Assembly: GCF_040954835.1 (NCBI RefSeq)
Contig: NC_090706.1
Coordinates: 38,635,148-38,699,147 of the forward strand
DNA length: 64,000 bases
From: Lepisosteus oculatus
Taxonomy: Eukaryota > Chordata > Actinopteri > Semionotiformes > Lepisosteidae
Reading direction: 5' to 3'
The notes beneath the pieces are model-generated. The model saw only the letters and a program-made list of their open reading frames with translations, was not told the origin of the DNA and made no database searches. Below are positions 25,319-35,628 of the stretch, in pieces. Position numbers and translations under genes: made by a program. Positions within the stretch are counted from its first letter, which is position 1, and each line of letters opens with the position of its first letter.

Positions 25319-25382
25319 TGTTCTGTGTTGGAAAGCAGGTTAAATCACAGTGTTCTGTGTTGGAAAGCAGGTTAAATCACAG
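25319..25382. repeat. Perfect 32-bp tandem duplication (2 copies)
   Basis: The 32-base unit at 25319-25350 is repeated without mismatch at 25351-25382. The lack of any difference suggests a very recent slippage or duplication, or an assembly artefact. No function is apparent. Confidence 0.9.
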
Positions 25383-26106
25383 TGTTGTTGAGGGACACTT
25401 TAAGCTGATTTCTTATGCCTCCTTTTTTAAAAAAAAACACAGGGTTGCCCAGACACACAACTTCCAATCTACTCCGTTACACAGTTTTGCTACAACCAGC
25501 TCCATAATGTTTTGATGAGTAATTTGCAGGATCAATACCGCAGTAAAGCTGGGTCCATCAGAGCACTGCACTGGAGCAGACTAGGGCAACCCAGCGGAGT
25601 AGCCCCGCTTTGTGTCTTGTTTTGTCTGAGTACAGTACTGCAATTCATAATAAGCTACTAGTTTTTGGGAGTCAAATGAGATACTGTGTCTGCACCAGTC
25701 CCAGCATAAAGATCGAGCCCTGAAATTGATTCTGAGAGCATAATACAAGATGCCCGGAGGTACTGCAGAGTTAATTACTGTTCACACTCGCCAGCACAAA
25801 CTGTTATCCCCTCCAGCCAACGCGTCCCATTCTTAGAAAGCAGCTCTTGGTGAGGCCTGCCCACACTGTCCCCTGTCTATCACAGCTGCACGCCATCACC
25901 AAGCAGCTGTCTTCACAGACTTCTCCCTCGGCTCATCTCACGCTGTGACAGTGTGTGTCCATGCTGTGTTGACACCACAGCACCATTGCCTGCATGGGGA
26001 ATCTTAGCACAAATTACATTGAAGTTTTTAAATTCACCTGGAATTGCATTCCTTATTTTTGAATGGTCCTCGGCAGCTACAGTACTTTCTTTCAGAGCAG
26101 TGGCAT

Positions 26107-26385
26107 TGGGCGGGGCGGTGGCTCTGTGGCTCAGGATCTGCCCCTGTGACTGGAAGGTTGCCGGTTCAAATCCCACGGCTGGCAGAGGAATCCTACTGCG
26201 TGTGGCCCCTGAGCAAGGCCCTTAACCCTAACTGCTCCAGGGGCGCCATACAATGGCAGACCCTGCGCTCTGACCCCCAGCTTCTCTCCCTGTCTGTGTC
26301 TGTGTCTCCATGGAGAAAAGCTGGGGTATGCGAAAAGATGAATTCCTAATGTAAGAAATTGTATAGGGCTAATAAAGAAACATTA
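26107..26385 (+). repeat. tRNA-derived SINE, nearly complete
   Basis: The head has an A-box-like GTGGCTCTGTGGCTCAGG and a canonical B box GGTTCAAATCC (26163-26173), as in tRNA-derived SINEs. Then come 'CCTGAGCAAGGCCCTTAACCC', a pyrimidine-rich part with TCTGTGTC repeats, and a tail ending in GGCTAATAAAGAAACATT. The length, near 280 bp, is typical. It is the best preserved SINE in the window. Confidence 0.8.
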
Positions 26386-26389
26386 AATT

Positions 26390-28240
26390 TCTATACCTAT
26401 CCATGGAGAAGAAGGCATGAATGGATGGATCATGCTGGCTGTGAATTTAAACAAGAGGAATGGGACTCCCCAGGTCGGTCTACATGTGCCGGTCGAGTAG
26501 GACGATGCAAGCTCGTGTGTCTTTTACCCCTTTTGCTGCTGCACAGCCCCATATGAAGACAGCGGGGCGTGTCCTGCTAGGTTATCCAGATTTTATTGTC
26601 CAAAGGGATTCAGATTCACAAGCAAGGCAGAGGGTAAAGACCAGATTGACAGGAGGTTTCGAAAAACTGTTCAGTTGACATCGGTCATTATTGATTTCTT
26701 CTGTGGCGACGCCGCCCACGCATCTCTTGCTCTGCGGTCAGAGCGAAAGGCCAGGCGCGCTGTAATTTGAAACACGATGAGCCCGGCTCCCATGGCTGGG
26801 TTTCAGATAGGCCTCCAGGATGTGTCCACTTGGCTGCACTCCAGCATGTGGGGAGGGTGGAGCAAGAACGATCTGTCCTGCCTTAACCTCCTTCTTTCTG
26901 AGGCTGTCCTCGGTGACTGCAGCATCCAGAGCAGTTGGCCCACCAGTCCCGTTGTTGTATCTGACTCATTTCAGAGGCGGTGCGCTGCGTGATGCGATGG
27001 CTGCTGCTGCTTGCCGGGGGATCGAGCTGCAGGCAGCACGTGGCAAGTTCACCCATGTTGCCTTCCGTTTCTGCAGATCTCTCTGGCCTGTCCAGGCGAT
27101 GTCCGGAGCAGAGCGGGTCACGGGCGTCTGGAACGAGCTGCCCAGCCATCTTGTTGAAGCCGACACCTGGGCGTCCGTCAAGAAACGATGAGCGGAGGAG
27201 AGAAACTATCCAGTGGAGCTTGTTATCACTTATCACTGATATCCGACAGCTTCTTTGAGATGCAATTTCTGTCCCGAAAGGGGTGTGTGTGTGTGATGGT
27301 ATGGTAAGATACTGAGAGGTCCTTTCGGTGCTCCGACTGCAAAAGGGAATACCTCCTGGAGCCACACTGGGAAAGACAGTTGATGTGTTCTGCCGTTTTG
27401 TGCCGTTCTAACACGTTCCACTCCCCTTCGGTGGTGGGATGTTTTTCAGGTTGCAATTGAACAGAAACGGATGTTTTCAGGTTGAGTTCATTTTTCTGGA
27501 CTATACACGAACAGGTGAGTGATTGTTTGTCCACTTCCAAAAAAACATCAGCAGCAGTAATGTACGCTGTGGTGCAGAGGCACTGCCAGCTGATATGGCT
27601 ATCGAGCAGGTAAGTATCTCAAGTTGCAAATGTTCATGATGTTGTCTGCTTTGGCACACTTTAAATATTCTGTGATCACACCTGGGTGAAACTTTTGACC
27701 ACAGTCAAAGAAGTCTAGTTGCACTTACACCCCAGGAACTAATAATAATTATTATTATATTATTATTACAAGCAGGAAGGGAAACCTAATTTTCCTGCCT
27801 GATCCAGTGAGCTAGTTAATGAATCACACACAGGAATATCCAGGCTGGTGGAACTCTCCGTTATCCACCGCTGGGGCACAAGTACAGACCTACGAAAGGC
27901 TGATAAACCACCGAACTGAGATGCCCAGGGGCAGGAAGTACTCTGGAAGTGGAACTTTAAGAGCAGTACAGAAATAGCAACAGGCATAGTAGTCATTGAA
28001 GGCAGACACGTAAGAGGTGGAAAGAATACTAATCAAATAAACGTAATAATGACGTCTCGGCCACACGATGAGCTCTGAGAAGGAAACGGCTGTGGCTGGC
28101 TGCCTGTATCTGGTGTCACAGGCTGGCAGGGACAAGGGGACATCAGCAAGCAACCAAGTGAGGACCTTGCTCAAGGGGGAAATGGAGTTTCCATCGGCAA
28201 TATTTCCTACGCCCAGTTTCCCAGGCTCTCCAGGACCAGT
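26390..28240. other. miRNA upstream region, no coding gene seen
   Basis: Probable primary-transcript sequence leading into mir-143. It contains a short LINE remnant (27.1 kb), a short GT run near 27282 and an AT-rich trinucleotide patch at 27740-27770. Exon boundaries of the host RNA were not resolved. Confidence 0.4.
27090..27196 (+). mobile_element. CR1/L2-type LINE fragment (RT C-terminal end)
   Basis: In the plus direction the segment encodes a decayed 'GVWNELPSHLVEADTWASVKKR', the C-terminal peptide of CR1/L2-clade reverse transcriptases (consensus like RVVxxWNxLP...VxAxSLxxFKxxLD). It stops shortly afterwards, so only a short fragment remains. Confidence 0.6.
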
Positions 28241-28250
28241 TCAAATCCCG

Positions 28251-28332
28251 TCCCCAGGCCCACGGTGCAGTGCTGCATCTCTGGTCAGTTGGGAGTCTGA
28301 GATGAAGCACTGTAGCTCGGGAGGAGGGACAC
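28251..28332 (+). ncRNA. mir143: microRNA precursor mir-143
   Basis: The 3p arm TGAGATGAAGCACTGTAGCTC (28298-28318) is identical to the vertebrate miR-143-3p guide strand. The 5p arm GGTGCAGTGCTGCATCTCTGG starts at 28264. The arms pair around a short loop (TCAGTTGGGAGTC), giving a standard hairpin. The product represses targets that promote proliferation and actin-cytoskeletal remodelling in smooth muscle and gut mesenchyme. The precursor is clustered with mir-145 on the same strand and is probably processed from one CARMN/MIR143HG-like transcript. The precursor ends are estimated from pairing. Confidence 0.98.
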
Positions 28333-28587
28333 TCTCGCCGTTGTCCGCTCATGGAGGTGGGGAAGCTTCGCTCTCGCCCAGATAGGAGCACAACTTCAAG
28401 GGCGTCAGAGCACAGCAGCCCGGCATTCCCACGTTCCCAGCTCCTCTCCCTGCTTCTGCCCAGTGCTTCGCTGGTATCACCACAGCAGTTCTCTCTCCTT
28501 CCCTCTCTCTTCCTCTCCGCTGCGTAATCTTCCACGGTTCAGCGCCCTGTTCCCTGATCTATCCCTCTCGCCCTCGGCAGCGGGCCG

Positions 28588-28680
28588 TCTCCCTGTCCTC
28601 GGGGTCCAGTTTTCCCAGGAATCCCTTGGGCATTCAGAGGGGGATTCCTGGAAATACTGTTCTTGGGGGCGGGGCTTGGC
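28588..28680 (+). ncRNA. mir145: microRNA precursor mir-145
   Basis: The 5p guide GTCCAGTTTTCCCAGGAATC starts at 28604 and continues CCT to 28626, identical to vertebrate miR-145-5p. The 3p arm GGATTCCTGGAAATACTGTT starts at 28642 and ends near 28663. The two arms pair across a GGGCATTCAGAGG loop. miR-145 acts with miR-143 in smooth-muscle differentiation and also represses pluripotency factors. Only about 286 nt separate the end of miR-143-3p from the start of miR-145-5p, shorter than the roughly 1.5 kb spacing I recall for human. Confidence 0.98.
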
Positions 28681-28689
28681 AGCACGGCA

Positions 28690-30120
28690 CCATGACGACA
28701 GTGACCCCCTGCCTCTAGGAACCATGGGTAAAATGTCCAGCTCAGGCTCTGCACACACCTGACAGAACAACGGTGAACAGAGGACTACTGCCAGCCCTCA
28801 GGAGCAACACAGTGTAGAGCCCAGAACCATCCGCACGCTCACTATGGAGCAACTCTTCCCTTCCTCTTTCGCTTTTGGATTGTCATCGTGTGAAACTGTT
28901 GTCTTTGTCATGTCTCGGAAAGCCACAGTTAAAAACTCAAAATCACGCTCACTCTACCGTAGCCAGAAAGGGCTGGCCCATTTCAGCGTCATTTCACAAG
29001 AGGTGGACAAAAGATGAATTATTATTTGCCGTATGTGCATCTGTGTTTTAGGGGTGAGCAAACACTGGCTTTATGTGTGACTGGTGGTGACAGACTTAGA
29101 TTTGTTTCCTGTGTTTTGCCATTATAAGTCTGCTCATTCCTACTGTCATGGATACAGTGCTAGGGAAACCCCTAGGAGGAGGAAGGCACAGGACATGTGT
29201 CCTCAGCTCCACAATCTAGTAGCTTTTCTACATGTCTTTACATTGTCAGCAGCTGTACTGGTCCAGGTAACCTATATTTGGGTCCATTGAACACTTGCTC
29301 CTGGGTGAAAAGCTGTTCAATTTTATTAGAACACAGAAAACCCACTGGACCGTGAGGACTGGAGCTGGGAATCTCCAGAGTTAGGACATTTGCAGAATAG
29401 CCCTCTGTAACTCTTTTATTTACCATCTGGCGCTCTGGTTTGAAACAGTTGAAAACGTTTCCTTGTACAGATGTTCAATAAAGCCTGAGCAAACAGCACA
29501 CTGTCTCGGTGGTCCTCTGTGCACAAGGCAGCGTGACAGATTGGAAAGGGGAGTCTGGACTGTAGCCGCTGTCTCCATCTGTCTCTGAACGTGAGTGAGG
29601 TGTTACTTTCAGGGACTCTGCTGGAATATCTGGAGATATTGTAAGAGGGATACTGGTGCCATCTAGCTCTGTAAACCTCCATTAACCAGATCGGTTCAGA
29701 TCTGAGCAAGACGTGCTTGAACATACAGGCGTCGTCTGCCAGGAGATGTTCACAAACCATTCATGATCAAAAACATAGTAATGAGGATGGGAAACAGGCT
29801 AGACTGTTAAAGAGCTACCAAAGCATCATCTGGGACAGGCTTTGAGCTGTGGGAGTCTGGAACATACATCAGTTTCAGATGGATTTTAATCGGATAGCTC
29901 ATAATACAGTGTGCCAACCAAATAAATCAAAACAAATGTAGATGCTTGTGCGACTGTGCAGTTAATTTAAAAGTGCTCCAAACTAAAAGTTAATCTACGA
30001 GTCTGTTTCAGAGTCGCACTCCATCATCTGCTTCTCGGTATAGGCAGTTTTATTGACCCAGCAGGTGGTTTGTGTTGTCCTCATAGGCTTCCGTTTCTCT
30101 AGCAAAAGGTTTCCGCGAAA
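28690..30120. other. Region 3' of mir-145, no coding gene seen
   Basis: This is likely the tail of the miRNA primary transcript. No poly(A) site could be assigned with confidence. An AATAAA lies at about 29476-29481 on the plus strand within a plausible context. Confidence 0.35.
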
Positions 30121-30129
30121 AATAACCTG

Positions 30130-30350
30130 TTTTGCTTATGGAGAAGAGGCTGCGGAAGAGCAGCAGTGACGCTACCCCCCTGCGCCCCAAACACGCGTGG
30201 ACTGGCCTGCGGTCTGTCTCGCCCAGGGCGTGGCCAGGGTCTCGGACCATGCGCCTGCGCGGCAGGCTCGGCCTTGCAGCTCGTGTACACATTGCCCTTT
30301 CTCGTTATTTCATCTGTCCGAAACCGCTGCATGGTAAGCAACTGCACTGG
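30130..30350 (+). promoter_or_regulatory. CpG-rich block with NRF1 site, possible promoter
   Basis: The block is GC- and CpG-rich against an AT-rich background. It contains GCGCCTGCGC (30251-30260), an exact NRF1-type palindromic site common in housekeeping promoters. A good 5' splice site follows (CATG|GTAAGC, GT at 30334). It lies about 850 bases upstream of the first coding exon of the unrecognised gene, so it could hold a non-coding first exon or an alternative promoter for it. Confidence 0.35.
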
Positions 30351-30697
30351 CCGCGTTCCTTAAGTGAGGCTTTATGTGTGTGTTGACTTGTTGTGCAGAG
30401 TTGTGCTTTTTTTATTTTAAATCAGTAACCTGTCTGTGAACCATGAAAGGTAAAACTGCTGTCACCTGCATGCTGGGAAGCAAATCGCACACTACTTTCA
30501 TGTGTGTAAAAATCTGTGCAAATAGGACAAAACACCATAGTGTACTTCTGAAAATAAAAAGCCTTGATTTTGTCATCTCAATGTGATGCATAAGCATTAC
30601 AATGTATTTTAATACGTGTGAATACTGGACATGTTTAGGCACACATTGGAGTCTTAATTTGATGAACACGGACCGCAGCAAAATGTTCGGTTCGGAA

Positions 30698-30711
30698 GCG
30701 CCATCTTGTGG
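30698..30711 (-). promoter_or_regulatory. CTCF-like motif, reverse
   Basis: The minus strand reads CCACAAGATGGCGC, 13 of 14 matches to the CTCF core. It faces the forward motif at 24235, so the pair is convergent around mir-143/145. Confidence 0.35.
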
Positions 30712-30991
30712 TCAGGTTGGAGTCCTCCAGTCATGGAGAACCTTTTTGAAAAATCCCTGTAATGATTTCATGTTAAATGTTCCTTTAAAGGTCCTGTATT
30801 ATCAAATCATTTCCGGGTCTCAGTTTGATATACTGCATTACTCTTTAGAAATAAAGATATTTTATTGGGATTATCGTTTGTATCGCCGTTTTGCTATGTC
30901 TCTTGCTGGGCCTCGATGTTATTACATATACAGACGTTTCGTGTTTTTTTTCTCCAATTCAGCAGCACTAGTAATAATTAAATACTAATAT

Positions 30992-31005
30992 GTTGCAATG
31001 GGAAC
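30992..31005 (+). promoter_or_regulatory. RFX X-box-like motif
   Basis: GTTGCAATGGGAAC fits the X-box layout (GYTRYC, 1-3 nt, RRHRAC) with one mismatch in each half. X-boxes bind RFX factors, which drive ciliary genes. The motif lies 178 bases upstream of the start codon of the unrecognised gene, the usual distance. A CACGTG E-box (in AGCACGTGTC, about 31082) and CCAAT-like GAGCCAATTA also lie in between. Confidence 0.35.
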
Positions 31006-31182
31006 TCTACACCACCACCACCAATGCGCAGCCCCCATCTGGGCGATGCAGTGACGTTGTCCTCAAATAAACGGAACGTGAGCACGTGTCTCCAATTTAT
31101 GAGCCAATTAATTTCTTATGAGCCGCTTCGCGCATGCATCATTAATACATGTGACCACGCTTCCATGCCCTGCTCTGTAAAC

Positions 31183-31242
31183 ATGGCATACAACAACACG
31201 AGGGTTTCCTATGCCTTTAACGAAGAGGACACGGTGGCAAAG
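31183..31242 (+). CDS. Unrecognised gene, coding exon 1 (20 codons)
   Basis: It starts at ATG in a good Kozak context and encodes MAYNNTRVSYAFNEEDTVAK. It ends at AAG|GTATTT, phase 0. The +3 to +6 bases make the donor moderate. The frame stays open upstream to 31024, but there is no stronger ATG. Confidence 0.6.
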
Positions 31243-34200
31243 GTATTTCGCACACCCGGCACTAGGGGTCGCTGCTCACCACCGGTGAAGGCGCCGGCCG
31301 TGATGAGATAGAGGGGCAGACGAGCTATGAAGCAGCGGACTGGACAGCAAAAAGCACCTCAAAGGCGTCATCAATAAGACTCCCAGCGATAAGACCTTAG
31401 GCTTTTGGTACACTGTACACTGGAGTTACTCTTCTGTTTAACGAGACTGGGTGACAGCCCCGTTCTTCGTGAAAATGTAAAAAAAAAACGTATCTAAGAT
31501 GTATTTGAATGAGCAGACATTGGTCAGTGTTTTGCGTGTGACTGACACACGGAGAGTTATGCGTTTGGATGTGTGGGCTTTGGCACACATAGTGCTTCAG
31601 TTTCGAATAACTAAGTGCTGATTCTGTATATACAGTACGTATCACTGTGAGACAATCTGGCCCGTTCCTCTGTAACACTTAGTTACACTCTGCAGTACAG
31701 CTTATATTGGTGTGGTTCTACCATATAACAAAACTGTGTATTAGTCCCTTTTTGTAGTCTGTGTGCACAGGATCAGTTCCAGGCTGCCATGACCTTTACC
31801 AGGTATAAGCAGTGCTCTAGTAATGGACGCGCAACAGATCCGTTTTGAAATGCCACAGCCCAGCTGGGCAGAGGAGCCACGTGCGTCCCTTGAGGCTCTG
31901 AAAGAGCACCGCTCCACAGGCCTGTACAGCGAGTGTGTGGTTAAGCGTGCAGGAGAAGGCGTTTTGTTTTGCTTGGGCGGTCTTCAGTACAAAAGCAAAC
32001 ATTCTGTTTGTTTGTTTTTGTCTGCATTAATACAATATTTAAAGAAGCGATTATAAATCTTTCCACTCCACCTTTGATCGTTTTTCTTTTTATGACGGAC
32101 AACAGGTTTGACGTTCAGGTTTCGGAACACTCATAGTCGTAGCACAGGAGAGGATTCTAGAACGAGGAGTTCCTGTGTGATCAGAAAGAGAACATGAGAA
32201 ATCTCAACGGAGGAATAATCTCCCGGTATAATTTCAGAGTGCTTATAAAACAGTCACAATCAAACAACACATCCTGAAAACTCTGCATCTCACATTTCAC
32301 TATCAACAGAGGGTAGAGAAATGAAATCTTACTCAAATACAAGTGGGATCATTACCGTGAGAGAGCATTATACTATCAGATTTCCCCCAGGTCAACCAAA
32401 AACTTCATCAATGATGTTAGCCAAAACGTTAGAAAAAAACCAGAGATCACTTCAGATCAGACTTGACTGGACAGCTCTGATTTCACACATAGGGAGAGTC
32501 TGTCCAGTAAAATGCAACTGGTCTTGTACTGTCAGGGGCCGGAGGTGAACAGACTGCAGTGAGGTGGCAGTATTATGAGACAAGTGCTAGCTGGACGTGA
32601 TTTACTGCTGAATTCATGAACCCTGATTTCCCACCTATTTTTTCTGACTAGTTCTAACCCAAGCATGTGGATTTAGTCAGGTGTGCAGTACGTGTCACCA
32701 ATGAGGTTTTTGGGGTTTTGAGCACAACAGCTGCTTAACTTATCTACAGTCTTCCCATCACCAGCTCCCTGGGTTTCATTGCAGAAACGCACAACTCTCA
32801 GCCCCTGCCTGCAGTGAAGCACACACGGGAGTAAAGGGTTCCCCTCATCACTCACGACAACTGGTGACAGGCAGCAGTCACTGGGAGGCGCTGGGAGCAG
32901 TGGTTATCACGTTCCCCTCGCATGCGCAAGGTCTGTAGTTTGAAACCAGGCAGAAACAAGCTTTCAGATTGCCGTTTCACAGCTGGAAACAGGGCAGAAG
33001 GGAAGACATCTTAATCACTGAGCTCCTCTGCCAGGAGAAGAATGGCAGGCAGCCTGCAGGGTCTAGGGTGAGACTCTGGAGTGACTAACAGGAGGAGGTG
33101 AGTCAGTTCACTCTTCCCCCCACCCTCACCCTCTGTGGCTGCTGACTCAGCGGCGGCACTCACACCTAGGCTGGGTGTGGCTCTCCACAGTATACCGGAG
33201 TCCCGGGAAAAGCTACTGCTTCATTTTCCTGAAGAAACGTCCCAGTCGACTGTAGACGAATGAGGCTGAAATCCTGGCCTGCGTTCTCCTATCCTTGTTA
33301 ATATTTGTGCACGAGTATAATGAGGATTGATGGCTTGTGCGCAAGATCAGAGTCTGTTCAGTGCTTGAACAGGGGGACTGAATCCAACCTATACCTTGGC
33401 TTCCTTCAAGAAACACCCAGCGGAGATCCTTGGAAAATTAGCTACTACCACTCAGGCTCGATGGGCCAAACTGCCTCCTCTCTTACATCCACACAGTGCG
33501 CTGTACCGTGGCCAGAAGGTTTCAGAATCCGTGCCCCTATCTTCCTTTCGCTTCTCACTTCTTCTCCTCGCCTCACCTGAAAAACATTGAGATCCAGCCC
33601 GTTTCTGAATGAAATGCCGGTAAATAATTTGTATACCTGTGAAAAGCCGGCAAAACTCTTTTTCGTTGTAATGGGTCTGAATCATCTGATAGAAAAAAAA
33701 AGACCCTGTGGAATCGATCTGAACAGTATCTGTATGACACAGAGCAGCAGGCACAGTGCTTTCACTGGAAACTGACACCAGAACACAACCAAGCCAGCAT
33801 CCGCTGCCTGCAGCATCGTCTCAGGCCGCACATGACTAAGAGAACTCCAATGACAGATCTGGAGCCAGACTTTCTCACTTCCTGTTGGGAACGGAAACAT
33901 TCTGAGGGGCGTCTGCGGGCCGAGCTGTTATACAACAGTGGGGCAGTGCCAGGAATGCCCGGGTTTATTCAAGGAAAACGAACCCGGTCCTACAAGGAGT
34001 CACAATCCTGCAGGCGATTCTGCCCGGTCCAGGCCGAGGCTGCAGTGAGGGTCAGAGGGGGTCAGAATAAGGGTATTTTTAAAGAAAAGAGGGAGCCTGT
34101 GTTTCTCGGTAAGCCAAGGCAATGCCCGTGAAATCCTGGGGGCTCCCCCCACACCCCACACTCCTCCTCCTCCATCCGAACAGGGCTCTTCCAGCCTGCT

Positions 34201-35546
34201 GAGCTCAGGCCCTGACCATCCCGGCGCAAAGCAGCTCGTCTGCTCTCGGGTCTGAAACTCCTCCCAGCGTGTAACACACAGCACAGCCCTGTCACAACGA
34301 ACAGTCAGTAGTAGATACAGGATAGCAGTACTTGGCTATTGCAGTTTTGTAAGCATGAACGCATGCATTGTTTCTATTATTAGTAATACCTTAAATGCTA
34401 CCGTCAGTGTTTTGAGTACAATATAGACAACTTGACATGAATTCACATTGAACTGTACAGTGAAAAAAAACATTGCACACTTAAGGCATTTATAAACATT
34501 TTTCTCTTTTGCTGGGGTTTGGGGTTTAAACATTTGTGTTCTTGCGTATTTCTCTACATGTTTAGACTATTCTCAGATTCAACAAAAGTATTTGCTTCTT
34601 GTTTTTCCCAGGGGGGGCAAACTAACCAACGATATGGGGAAGTCCTTGCATGGCCAACAGATTAAATATGGATTTGTCCAACACGAACAGCAGGTCTGAT
34701 TCTGTTTATCAACCTGTGTGGAGGCTCTGCTGATCCAACATTTCAATAGCATATCGTAATAATGCGACTCCCGTGCTGTCCCATGAATGAACGGAAGAGC
34801 CCAGAGAGCTCCCGAATGCCCGTGTGAATCCCGATCTGCTCGGTACTGGGTGATGATAATCACTCCCAGCGTGCTGCAGCGTGTCCTTTCTCCTCCAAGC
34901 AAAGCTATGTGGGAGCTTTCCCTGCTCCAACCAGGAAAATTGCAAGGCTTTTCTAATTAACTAATGATCCGCAGGGCGGAATTAATTACCTCTCTGCAAA
35001 GCGTTTCAGCTCCGCTGTCTGCCCAGTTGGGTGGCTCTTTATTCCAGGAGAGGCTTTATTGAAGAGCACTAATCACCCTCCTCTACCGCACAGCCTGGCA
35101 GAGGGAGAGGGAGAACAGCAACGTGCAGGAGGGGGGTGTTAGTGTCTCAGATTCATTACTCAGTCTTCAAAACCTCAGCAAAGAAAACCAGAGAAAGTCT
35201 TTCAGCCTATAAATAACAGACCACCGGCCTGGAGGACTTTGGGGCTTTTGCCCGGGAGTGGGGTGAGGGGCAAGAAACACCTCTGTGGACACTCTTCCTT
35301 ATTAGACCTCCTGATGGCGTAGTTCAGACAAGCCCTGCATCACGGGCGCTGTAAAGAGTAGCCAGCCCTGCTGTGAAACTCACACGCTGTCTCGAAACGG
35401 CCCGCGGCCCCGTATGGATCTGGGTTCTGCTACCAGCCGGTCCAATAATTGGGTCAGAGAGCCTTTTCTGGACAAGGTGGACAGGTCAGAACAGATTTGG
35501 AGGAGAGGAAACAGCCTACAGAGCAAGTCATCAGGCAGCAGTGCAG

Positions 35547-35628
<82 letters not shown>

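Larger units (their letters stand above)
23345..26100. other. No gene seen
   Basis: Short open frames only, without splice-compatible neighbours. The stretch contains the CTCF-like motif and the 32-bp duplication listed separately. It is probably part of the miRNA host transcript's introns. Confidence 0.4.

Noticed and set aside
1..28000. IL17B or other mammalian neighbours expected beside mir-143/145
   Set aside because: I searched the minus-strand frames for the cysteine pattern of the IL-17 C-terminal exon and for other neighbours and found none, so they are probably outside the window.
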